Source: Bog-756 sp963704615
GTDB lineage: Bacteria > Actinomycetota > Acidimicrobiia > Acidimicrobiales > RAAP-2
DNA length: 64,000 nucleotides
Direction: 5' to 3'
Assembly: GCA_963704615.1 (NCBI GenBank)
Contig: OY969923.1
Coordinates: 930,001 to 994,000 of the forward strand
Shown: in pieces, positions 50,562 through 57,898 of the stretch
Position numbering within the stretch: position 1 is the first letter of the stretch
How the letters are laid out: every line of letters begins with the position of its first letter
The notes under the pieces: generated by a model
Told to the model about the DNA's origin: nothing
The model's input: only the letters and a program-made list of their open reading frames with translations
Databases searched by the model: none
Made by a program: the position numbers and the translations under genes

Positions 50562-50568
50562 TACCCTA
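50562..50568. promoter_or_regulatory. Palindromic bidirectional -10 box upstream of frhB
   Basis: TACCCTA gives TAGGGT on the minus strand (50563-50568), ending 6 nt before the frhB-like ATG, and TACCCT on the plus strand (50562-50567), which could start a transcript 76 nt ahead of the mutM-like gene, in addition to that gene's own box. Confidence 0.5.
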
Positions 50569-50631
50569 TCGAGGCCCGGTCGGGGCCCCGTGCGGAACTC
50601 CTCCAGGACCTGGCCGGGGAGCCCCGGTGGG

Positions 50632-50637
50632 TACCCT
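50632..50637 (+). promoter_or_regulatory. Leaderless promoter of the fpg gene
   Basis: TACCCT ends exactly 6 nt before GTG 50644; no Shine-Dalgarno precedes the start, and the family N-terminus PELPEVE confirms it. Confidence 0.6.
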
Positions 50638-50643
50638 CGGCCC

Positions 50644-51426
50644 GTGCCGGAATTGCCCGAGGTGGAGTCCTTCACCAACCTGGCCCGCACCGCGATCGGA
50701 CGGAAGGTGACCTCGGTGTCGGCCCCGGATCCCTGGTTCATCAAAGGGGGTCTCGATGGCCCCACCCTCCGGGCTGCCCTGGTGGGCCGACGGCTGACCG
50801 GGGCCCGCCGCATCGGCAAGCTGATGGTTCTCGACACCGACGACGGCTCGACTCTTGGGATCCGGTTCGGGATGACCGGCACCCTGGCGGTGGACGGCCG
50901 CTCCGGCGTGGACCAACTGGTCTATGCCCCGCGCCGCCACGAGCCGGAGTGGGACCGGTTCTCGCTCGGATTCGACGACGGCGGCACTCTGGTCGTGCGC
51001 GATCCCCGGCGCCTGGGCGGCGTGTTCCTAGACCCCGACGTGTCCGCCCTGGGACCCGATGCCGCCTCGATCGGCGTCGCCGCCCTGGCTCGAGCCTTGT
51101 CGGGGTCGGCGGCACCGCTCAAAGCCCGGCTGCTCGACCAGTCACGGGTGGCCGGCGTGGGCAACCTGATTGCTGACGAGGTGCTGTGGCGGGCCGGCCT
51201 GTCGCCCGTGCGGCCGGCTGGCTCGCTGACCGCGGCCGAAGTGAGGCGCCTCCACCGTCATCTCCGTGGGACCATCGACGACCTCATCGAGCGGGGTGGC
51301 TCCCACCGCGGTGACCTGATGGAAGAGCGCCATCCCGGGGGACGGTGCCCGCGGGACGGTGCGGAGCTGACTCGCTCCGTCGTGGGCGGGCGCACCACGT
51401 GGTGGTGCCCCCAGCATCAGAGTTGA
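50644..51426 (+). CDS. Fpg/Nei-family DNA glycosylase
   Basis: Removes oxidised bases and cuts the AP site in base-excision repair. 260 residues. The catalytic N-terminus is M-PELPEVE (Pro2 nucleophile, Glu3), with GRRLTGARRIGKLMVLD and the H2TH element AGVGNLIADEVLWRAGLSP. The C-terminal finger has C-x2-D-x16-C-x2-H (CPRDG to CPQH) in place of C-x2-C-x16-C-x2-C, so Zn ligands are altered. GTG start from a leaderless promoter; an upstream in-frame ATG would add a non-family tail. Confidence 0.87.
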   Translation: MPELPEVESFTNLARTAIGRKVTSVSAPDPWFIKGGLDGPTLRAALVGRRLTGARRIGKLMVLDTDDGSTLGIRFGMTGTLAVDGRSGVDQLVYAPRRHEPEWDRFSLGFDDGGTLVVRDPRRLGGVFLDPDVSALGPDAASIGVAALARALSGSAAPLKARLLDQSRVAGVGNLIADEVLWRAGLSPVRPAGSLTAAEVRRLHRHLRGTIDDLIERGGSHRGDLMEERHPGGRCPRDGAELTRSVVGGRTTWWCPQHQS

Positions 51427-51463
51427 CGGGCCAGCCGGGCCGAGCCCGGACCGGTGGGTTCAA

Positions 51464-51518
51464 TGGCCCGGTCAGCCCTGCGGGTTGGCCCGGTCAGCCC
51501 TGCGGGTTGGCCCGGTCA
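51464..51518. repeat. 22-bp tandem repeat, about 2.5 copies
   Basis: TGGCCCGGTCAGCCCTGCGGGT units begin at 51464, 51486 and 51508 (the last incomplete). The third copy runs into the Bcp stop codon (51516-51518). The array lies in the convergent gap between fpg and bcp, where a terminator would be expected, but no U-tract is present. Confidence 0.75.
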
Positions 51519-51980
51519 GTCCCCCAGCTCGGCCAGGACCTTGTCGGCATGGCCGTCGGCCTTCACGTTGTACCAGGCTCGGGCCACCCGGCCGTCGGGT
51601 CCGACCAGGAACGTCGACCGGATCACCCCGACTGACTTCTTGCCGTAGAGGGTCTTTTCCCCCCACGCCCCGTACTTCTCGCCGACGGCATGGTCGACGT
51701 CGGTGAGGAGCGGGAACTTGAGCCCGTACTTGGCCCGGAACTTGGTGTGCTTGTCGGCGCTGTCGCCGGAGATGCCGAGAACCGCCACCTTGGCCCGGGC
51801 GAAGGCCCGCAGGTTGTCGTTGAACTGGCAGGCTTCCTTGGTACATCCGGGGGTGTCGTCCCTCGGGTAGAAGTACACCACCACGTGTTGACCGGCGAAG
51901 TCCTTGAGGGACACCTTGGCGCCGTCCTGGTCGGGCAGGGTGAACGCAGGCGCCTTGTCGCCGGCGGCGAGCTTTCCCAT
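51516..51980 (-). CDS. bcp: Thiol peroxidase, Bcp/PrxQ family
   Basis: 154 residues. Reduces hydrogen and alkyl peroxides with thioredoxin. The peroxidatic cysteine in DDTPGCTKEACQF (about residue 45) is followed five residues later by the resolving cysteine, as in PrxQ; YFYPRDDTPGCT is the family signature, and FLVGPDGRVARAWYNVKADGHA is the C-terminus. The ATG gives MGKLAAGDKAPAF. The window has a second, distinct member at 62.8 kb (PAAMTPGCTVESC). Confidence 0.93.
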   Translation of the reverse strand: MGKLAAGDKAPAFTLPDQDGAKVSLKDFAGQHVVVYFYPRDDTPGCTKEACQFNDNLRAFARAKVAVLGISGDSADKHTKFRAKYGLKFPLLTDVDHAVGEKYGAWGEKTLYGKKSVGVIRSTFLVGPDGRVARAWYNVKADGHADKVLAELGD

Positions 51981-52138
51981 GGTCGGGATCCTTTCGTCTG
52001 GCGTCGTGTCGGCCCGCGGCACTTGGCCGGGACCCGATGATGTGCTGGCGCCCACGATGGCACAAACCCGCTTCTGCGGGAGCAGGCGGCCCGTGGGAGA
52101 CTCGGCCCGAAAAGAAGATTGGAAGGGACTGATCCGCC

Positions 52139-53935
52139 ATGACCGAACACCCAGCGTCCCCCCTGACCACCGACGGACATGTCGCCACTGCGACGGCACC
52201 CCACTCGGACCACAACCGCTCGAAGGTGTACGTGGAAGGGGCCGACGGGATCCGGGTCCCCTTCATCGAGGTGGCGCTGGCCGACTCGCCGGGACCGGAC
52301 GGCTCCGAGGCCAACCCGCCGGTGCGGCTCTACGACACCTCCGGGCCCGGTTCGGTGCCGACGGTGGGCCTGCCGCCCTTGCGGCGGGAATGGATCGTCG
52401 CCCGCGGTGACGTCGAGGAGTACGAAGGCAGGCTGGTCAACCGACGCGACGACGGTCGGGCCGCCGTTCGCCGGGCCGAAGAGCGCTCGTCGGAATCGCC
52501 TCCCTCGGGACGCCGGCCGCTGCGTTCGACGGGCACACCGGTGACCCAACTGCACTACGCCCGCCGAGGGGAGATCACCCCCGAGATGTCTTTCGTGGCC
52601 ACCCGCGAGGGAGCGTCCGCCGAGATGGTGCGGGACGAGATCGCCGCCGGCCGGGCCATCCTGCCGGCCAACGTCAACCATCCCGAGTCCGAGCCCATGG
52701 TCATCGGAACCTCGTTCCTGGTCAAGGTCAACGCCAACATCGGCAACTCGGCGGTGACCTCCTCCATCGACGAGGAGGTCGAGAAGCTGACCTGGGCCAC
52801 TCGCTGGGGCGCGGACACGGTCATGGATCTGTCCACCGGCCCGGACATCCACACCACCCGCGAATGGATCCTCCGCAACGCACCGGTGCCCATCGGGACC
52901 GTGCCCATCTACCAGGCGCTGGAGAAGGTGGACGGGTCGCCCGAGGAGCTGACCTGGGACCTCTACCGCGACACGTTGGTCGAGCAGGCCGAGCAAGGGG
53001 TCGACTACTTCACCATCCACGCCGGTGTCCTGTTGCGCTACGTCCCGCTGACGGCCCGCCGCACCACCGGCATCGTCAGTCGGGGTGGTTCGATCATGGC
53101 CGCCTGGTGCCTGGCTCACCACACCGAGAACTTCCTCTACACCCGGTTCGCCGAGATCTGCGAGATCATGGCCGCCTACGACGTGGCCTTCTCGTTGGGC
53201 GACGGCCTCCGCCCGGGCTCCATCGCCGACGCCAACGACGAGGCCCAGTTCGCCGAGCTCCGCACCCTCGGTGAGCTCACCCAGGTGGCGTGGCGCCACG
53301 ACGTGCAGGTCATGATCGAGGGACCGGGCCACGTGCCGTTGCACAAGGTGGCCGAAAATGTGGCTCTCGAAAGGGAGCTCTGCCACGACGCGCCCTTCTA
53401 CACACTCGGTCCGCTCACCACCGACGTGGCTCCCGGTTACGACCACATCACCTCGGCCATCGGGGCCGCGGTCATCGGCATGCAGGGCACGGCCATGCTC
53501 TGCTACGTGACGCCGAAGGAGCATCTGGGCCTGCCCGACCTCGAGGATGTCAAGCAGGGGATGATCGCCTACAAGATCGCCGCCCACGCCGCCGACCTGG
53601 CCAAGGGACACCCGGGGGCCCAGGCGTGGGACGACGCGTTGTCCAAGGCCCGCTTCGAGTTCCGGTGGGAGGACCAGTTCAACCTGGCCATGGACCCGGC
53701 AACAGCCCGCTCTTACCACGACGCCACCCTTCCGGCCGAGCCGGCCAAGACGGCCCATTTCTGCTCCATGTGCGGACCGAAGTTCTGCTCGATGCGGATC
53801 AGCCAGGACGTTCGCGACTACGCCCAGGCCAAAGGGATGGACCTCGCCGCGGCTGTCGAGATCGGGATGAAGGAGAAGGCGGACGAGTTCCGGGAGAGCG
53901 GGTCGGCCGTCTACCGCGAGCCCTCCACCACCTGA
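52139..53935 (+). CDS. thiC: Phosphomethylpyrimidine synthase ThiC
   Basis: Radical-SAM enzyme that makes HMP-phosphate, the thiamine pyrimidine, from AIR. 598 residues. The core includes RRGEITPEMSFVATREGASAE, MDLSTGPDIHTTREWI, MIEGPGHVPLHKV, and the C-terminal cluster motif CSMCGPKFC (C-x2-C-x4-C). The N-terminal domain typical of ThiC precedes it (about 1-110). The ATG follows GGAAGGGA. The 158-nt region upstream lacks the conserved TPP riboswitch sequences, so control must be different. Confidence 0.96.
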   Translation: MTEHPASPLTTDGHVATATAPHSDHNRSKVYVEGADGIRVPFIEVALADSPGPDGSEANPPVRLYDTSGPGSVPTVGLPPLRREWIVARGDVEEYEGRLVNRRDDGRAAVRRAEERSSESPPSGRRPLRSTGTPVTQLHYARRGEITPEMSFVATREGASAEMVRDEIAAGRAILPANVNHPESEPMVIGTSFLVKVNANIGNSAVTSSIDEEVEKLTWATRWGADTVMDLSTGPDIHTTREWILRNAPVPIGTVPIYQALEKVDGSPEELTWDLYRDTLVEQAEQGVDYFTIHAGVLLRYVPLTARRTTGIVSRGGSIMAAWCLAHHTENFLYTRFAEICEIMAAYDVAFSLGDGLRPGSIADANDEAQFAELRTLGELTQVAWRHDVQVMIEGPGHVPLHKVAENVALERELCHDAPFYTLGPLTTDVAPGYDHITSAIGAAVIGMQGTAMLCYVTPKEHLGLPDLEDVKQGMIAYKIAAHAADLAKGHPGAQAWDDALSKARFEFRWEDQFNLAMDPATARSYHDATLPAEPAKTAHFCSMCGPKFCSMRISQDVRDYAQAKGMDLAAAVEIGMKEKADEFRESGSAVYREPSTT

Positions 53936-53995
53936 GGCCGCCCCGTCTTCATCGCACCGGAGCGTGCTTGACCTGGTGTCCGCCCTCGTCGCGGG

Positions 53996-54181
53996 TACAC
54001 TGATCTTCGGTGCCGGGCACAGAGCCCAGCACCGGGGTCTTCCTCATCTCCGTTCTCCGAGCCGCCGACGCGGATCGGAATGATGGCCCGAGGCGGGCCC
54101 GCAGGCATTCGTGACTTGCACGGATGTCGACGGTCGGCCTCTGACCGTCACCTGAAAAGACGAGAGTGAGCGCACGACCCT
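53996..54181 (+). promoter_or_regulatory. Promoter and about 170-nt leader of the DEAD-box gene
   Basis: TACACT (53996-54001) begins a leader of roughly 174 nt before the helicase ATG. The leader contains a perfect 7-bp stem, GACGGTC (54129-54135) and GACCGTC (54143-54149), with a 7-nt loop. RNA-helicase genes are often autoregulated through such leaders, but that is unproven here. Confidence 0.45.
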
Positions 54182-55432
54182 ATGACAACCACCATCGATC
54201 CGTCGGATCGCGTCGTCGATCCTGCTGATCCCACCGAGGCTGTCGACAACGACGGACTTGCCGGCACCAAAACCTTCGCCTCCCTGGGCGTCGACCCGGC
54301 ACTGGTCAAGGCCCTGTCGGCCCAAGGCATCACCAACACCTTCGCCATCCAGTCGATGACCGTGGCCGACGCCCTGGCCGGACGGGATGTGTGCGGAAAG
54401 GCCAAGACGGGTTCGGGCAAGACCCTGGCCTTCGGGGTCCCGCTGCTCCAGCGCACCATGGCCGCCCGGGCCACCGAGCCGGGACGGCCCCGCGCCCTGG
54501 TGCTCGTCCCCACCCGCGAACTGGCCGTCCAGGTGAGCGAGGTGCTCGAGCCCCTGGCCAAGGAGGCCGGCCTCCGGATCGCCGCCGTCTACGGCGGCGC
54601 CGACATCGAGAGGCAGATCAAGAAGCTCCGCCGCGGCGTGGACGTGATCATCGCCACCCCCGGCCGGCTGATCGACCTCGGCGACCGGGGCGAGCTCTCG
54701 GTGGCCGACCTCGAGACGCTGGTGCTCGACGAGGCCGACCGCATGGCCGACATGGGGTTCATGCCCCAGGTCGAGTGGGTGCTCCGCCGACTGGAGCGGG
54801 ACCATCAGACGCTGCTGTTCTCGGCCACGCTCGACGGCGCCGTGGACCGGTTGGTGAGTCGCTACATGACCGACCCGGCCCTGCACGAAGTGGCCTCGCC
54901 CAACACAACGGTGGACGCCATGGAGCACCGCTTCCTCGAGGTGCACCAGATGGACCGGGTCAAGGTGTGTGCCGCCATCTGCCGCAGCTCGGCCAAGACT
55001 CTGGTCTTCGTGCGCACCAAGCGTGGCGCCGACCGCCTGGTCGAACAGCTGCGCAAGGAGGGGGTCAAGACCGATGCCATCCACGGAGACCTTCGCCAGG
55101 CCAACCGCGAGCGGACCCTCAAGGACTTCGACGAGGGCAGGCTGCCCGCCCTGGTCGCCACCGACGTGGCGGCCCGGGGCCTGGACATCGACATGGTGGA
55201 CGTGGTCATCCACTTCGACCCGCCCGAGGATCACAAGGCCTACCTGCACCGCTCGGGGCGCACCGCCCGGGCCGGCGAGACCGGACTCGTGGTCACCCTG
55301 GTGCAGTGGAACCAGGTCCTCGAGGCCGAGCGCATCCAGATGCGGATCGGGCTCAAGGTGCCCATCGTCGAGATCTTTTCCAACGATCCCCGTCTGGCCA
55401 ACCTGGCGGAGTGGAACCCCGGCCAGGACTGA
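54182..55432 (+). CDS. DEAD-box ATP-dependent RNA helicase
   Basis: 416 residues. The core motifs are in order: Q-motif FAIQSMTVADALAGRD, I AKTGSGKT, Ia PTRELAVQV, Ib TPGRLIDL, II LDEADRM, III SATLDGA, IV VFVRTK, V ATDVAARGLDIDMVD and VI HRSGRTARAGE. Short C-terminus without an RNA-binding tail, suggesting a partner or a simple RhlE-type enzyme. It remodels RNA in ribosome assembly or cold response. The long leader hints at regulation by temperature or by the helicase itself. Confidence 0.94.
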   Translation: MTTTIDPSDRVVDPADPTEAVDNDGLAGTKTFASLGVDPALVKALSAQGITNTFAIQSMTVADALAGRDVCGKAKTGSGKTLAFGVPLLQRTMAARATEPGRPRALVLVPTRELAVQVSEVLEPLAKEAGLRIAAVYGGADIERQIKKLRRGVDVIIATPGRLIDLGDRGELSVADLETLVLDEADRMADMGFMPQVEWVLRRLERDHQTLLFSATLDGAVDRLVSRYMTDPALHEVASPNTTVDAMEHRFLEVHQMDRVKVCAAICRSSAKTLVFVRTKRGADRLVEQLRKEGVKTDAIHGDLRQANRERTLKDFDEGRLPALVATDVAARGLDIDMVDVVIHFDPPEDHKAYLHRSGRTARAGETGLVVTLVQWNQVLEAERIQMRIGLKVPIVEIFSNDPRLANLAEWNPGQD

Positions 55433-55492
55433 TTCCTCCCGGTCGGTCGACGTCCAACGGTCGGATGGTCGAGCGCCCGGCTGATCGGATCT

Positions 55493-55545
55493 GGCCCGAA
55501 CACCGAAACGGCCCGAATACCATCAGGTCATCCGGCCCGAACACC
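55493..55545. repeat. Three GGCCCGAAYACC direct repeats at the LmbE-type promoter
   Basis: Copies at 55493-55504, 55510-55521 and 55534-55545. The second contains TACCAT (55518-55523), a good -10 box. Repeats of this size, spaced 17 and 24 bp, could be regulator binding sites. The following gene starts at 55629, giving a leader of about 100 nt. Confidence 0.45.
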
Positions 55546-55628
55546 ATTCGGTCCCGACCCACGCGGCCGGCTCAAACTCCCACAGGCCGCAACGGCCGTC
55601 TCACCAGCCCGCCCACAAGGAGAGCGAC

Positions 55629-56390
55629 GTGTCCGACATCCATGCACCCCACGCCGCGGCGCCGATGACCGTCGGAGCCGGCACCGAAGGCATCGAGCGG
55701 ATTCTGGTGGTGACCGCCCATCCTGACGACGTCGACTTCGGGGCCGCCGGGTCGGTTGCGGTGTGGACCAAGGCGGGTGTCGAGGTCGGCTACTGCATCG
55801 CCACCGATGGCGAGGCCGGGGGTTCGGACCGCTCGGTGAGCCGTGTCGATATGGCCGCCATCCGCCGTCACGAGCAAATGGAGGCGGCCCATGTGGTCGG
55901 GGTGTCCGACGTGACCTTTCTCGGATTCGCCGATGGCCGCCTGGTGCCCGATCTCGAGCTCCGTCGGGCCATCTCGAGGGTGATCCGCCAGTTCCGGCCC
56001 GACCGGGTGGTGACCCAGTCACCCGAGCGCAACTGGACTCGCATCTACGCCAGTCACCCCGACCACCTCGCCGCCGGTGAAGCGGCCATCTGCGCCGTCT
56101 ATCCCGACGCCCGCAATCCGTTCGCCTTTCCCGACCTCCTCGACGAAGGGCTCGAGCCCCACACCGTTCCCGAGGTGTGGATCATGGCCACCGACCGGGC
56201 CGACCGGGCCGTCGAGACCACCGATTCCTTCGACCTCAAGCTGAACGCACTGCGTTCCCACCGGAGTCAGGTCGGCGACGGCGCCCATCTCGAGAATCTG
56301 CTCCGGACCTGGATGGCCGGCACCGCCCTCGCCGCTGGCCTCCCCGACGGAAGGTTGGCCGAGGCCTTCCACGTGGTGGCCACCGGGTAG
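55629..56390 (+). CDS. PIG-L/LmbE-family deacetylase
   Basis: 253 residues. Zinc-dependent N-acetyl-glucosaminyl deacetylase fold. The metal site AHPDDVDFGAAG (H-x-D-D, about residue 31) and SHPDH (about 145) are complete, with a DGEAGGSD loop. The family includes MshB and Mca of mycothiol metabolism; TDGEAGGSDRSVSR is compatible with either, and mycothiol use is suggested elsewhere in the window, but an assignment is not secure. Start GTG 55629, 1-bp overlap with the next gene. Confidence 0.82.
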   Translation: MSDIHAPHAAAPMTVGAGTEGIERILVVTAHPDDVDFGAAGSVAVWTKAGVEVGYCIATDGEAGGSDRSVSRVDMAAIRRHEQMEAAHVVGVSDVTFLGFADGRLVPDLELRRAISRVIRQFRPDRVVTQSPERNWTRIYASHPDHLAAGEAAICAVYPDARNPFAFPDLLDEGLEPHTVPEVWIMATDRADRAVETTDSFDLKLNALRSHRSQVGDGAHLENLLRTWMAGTALAAGLPDGRLAEAFHVVATG

Positions 56391-57127
56391 TGGGGCCGCC
56401 ACCGGGGCGCCCGTGGGCGCTCATCCAACACGTCGCCCACGAGGGACCGGGCCTGATCGCCACCGTTCTCGACGATGCCGGTCTCCGGCTCGAGGTGATC
56501 CGGGTCGATCGGGACGATCCTCTTCCTGATCAACGTGCCATCGACGGCTTGGTGGTGATGGGCGGGCCCATGGGTGTGCACGATGTCGATGTCCACCCCT
56601 GGCTGATGGCGGAGCGGGAGCTGATCGCCGCGGTGTCCGCCGACGGCCGTCCGGTTCTGGGCGTCTGTCTGGGTGCCCAGCAGGTGGCGGCGGCGCTCGG
56701 GGCCGAAGTGATGCGGGGGCCCTCCCTCGAGATCGGGCTGGGTCAGGTGGAGCTCACGTCCGAGGGCCGGAGGGACCCGGTGACAGGCCCGGAGTACGGC
56801 GGTCTGGCCGACACCGCGTTGCCCTGTGTGCACTGGCACCACGACACCTTCGCCCTCCCGGCCGGGGCCGTCCATCTGGCCGCCACCCGCCCCTACCCCC
56901 ATCAAGCCTTCCGCTGGGGCGAGTTGGTCTATGCCCTCCAGTTCCATGTCGAGGTCGACCGGGCTCTGGCCGAGGCATGGTCGCCCCACCTTCCCGTAGG
57001 GGTTGTCCTCGACAGCCCCCGGCTGGCTCAGGTCGAGACGGTGGGCCGCCGCCTGCTCCGGCGGTTCGTCGACCGGTCCCTGGCCGAGGCCCCCGATTCC
57101 CGATCCGGGGAAGGAGCCCGTCGATGA
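56390..57127 (+). CDS. Class I glutamine amidotransferase-like protein
   Basis: 245 residues. The catalytic triad is visible: nucleophile in VLGVCLGAQQVAAALGA (Cys about 92), with ALQFHVEVD giving His and Glu (about 188). WHHDTFALP is a typical GATase-1 segment. These stand-alone domains hydrolyse glutamine or act as gamma-glutamyl hydrolases; the neighbours (deacetylase, hemolysin III) do not name a pathway. GTG start overlapping the deacetylase TAG by 1 bp; ATGA overlap with the next gene. Confidence 0.85.
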   Translation: MGPPPGRPWALIQHVAHEGPGLIATVLDDAGLRLEVIRVDRDDPLPDQRAIDGLVVMGGPMGVHDVDVHPWLMAERELIAAVSADGRPVLGVCLGAQQVAAALGAEVMRGPSLEIGLGQVELTSEGRRDPVTGPEYGGLADTALPCVHWHHDTFALPAGAVHLAATRPYPHQAFRWGELVYALQFHVEVDRALAEAWSPHLPVGVVLDSPRLAQVETVGRRLLRRFVDRSLAEAPDSRSGEGARR

Positions 57128-57816
57128 CCGGCGGCGGCATCGGAGTCATGCCCGCCGAGCGTCTCGAGGCGGACGGGCCGGACAAACCGCTGCTGCGGGG
57201 GGTCTTCCACGAGGTGGCATTCTTCGTCTCGTTGGTCACCGGAGTGGCCCTGGTGGCGGCCTCACCCACCGTCGGGTCGGGCCTGGTCATGGCCGTCTAC
57301 GCCGCGTCCATCGCCCTTCTGTTCGGGGTCAGCGCCCTCTTCCACCGGCACACCTGGGGTCCGGTGGGCCGTCGTCGCATGCGCCGGGCCGACCACTCGA
57401 CGATCTTCATCGCCATCGCCGGGTCCTACACCGCGGTGGCCGGGATCGCCCTCACCGGCTGGGCCCGGACCACCGTTCTCTGCATCGTCTGGGCGGGGGC
57501 GATCGTCGGCATCGCCCTCCGTCAGATCTGGCTCGACGCCCCCAAGTGGGCCATCGCCCTTCCCTACTTGGTGGTGGGATGGGCCGCGGTGGTCGTGCTG
57601 CCCCAACTGTGGCGGGCTCTCGGGGGAGCCGGCTTCACCCTGCTGCTGGCCGGGGGTTTGGCCTACTCGGCCGGCGCCGTGGTCTATGCCCTCAAGAAGC
57701 CCAACCCGGTGCCCGGCGTCCTCGGGTACCACGAGGTGTTCCATGCCTGCACCATCGTCGGGGCCGCCCTCCAATTCGTGGTCATCGCCGCCTTCGTCCT
57801 GCCCTTGGCCGGCTAG
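57124..57816 (+). CDS. Hemolysin III/PAQR-family membrane protein
   Basis: 230 residues with seven helices. LLRGVFHEVAFF, ALFHRHTWG, RADHSTIFIAIAGSYT and LGYHEVFHACTIVG carry the conserved histidines and aspartate of the PAQR/HlyIII fold, proposed to be zinc-dependent hydrolases. The name is historical; haemolysis is not implied. It is the last gene of a three-gene operon and converges on aconitase. Confidence 0.86.
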   Translation: MTGGGIGVMPAERLEADGPDKPLLRGVFHEVAFFVSLVTGVALVAASPTVGSGLVMAVYAASIALLFGVSALFHRHTWGPVGRRRMRRADHSTIFIAIAGSYTAVAGIALTGWARTTVLCIVWAGAIVGIALRQIWLDAPKWAIALPYLVVGWAAVVVLPQLWRALGGAGFTLLLAGGLAYSAGAVVYALKKPNPVPGVLGYHEVFHACTIVGAALQFVVIAAFVLPLAG

Positions 57817-57898
57817 CCCGGGTCCGGTCCGGCCGAGGCCGGGTTGGCCGGGTACGCCGGGTCTGCCCTTGGCCGGGTCAGCCCTTCAGACCGCGTGT

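Noticed and set aside
52000..52138. Possible TPP riboswitch before thiC
   Set aside because: None of the conserved aptamer segments is present; the leader is short and fits a plain ribosome site.
57817..57898. Rho-independent terminator between the hemolysin III gene and aconitase
   Set aside because: The gap has GGCCGGGT-type repeats and can fold, but no T-run follows on either strand.
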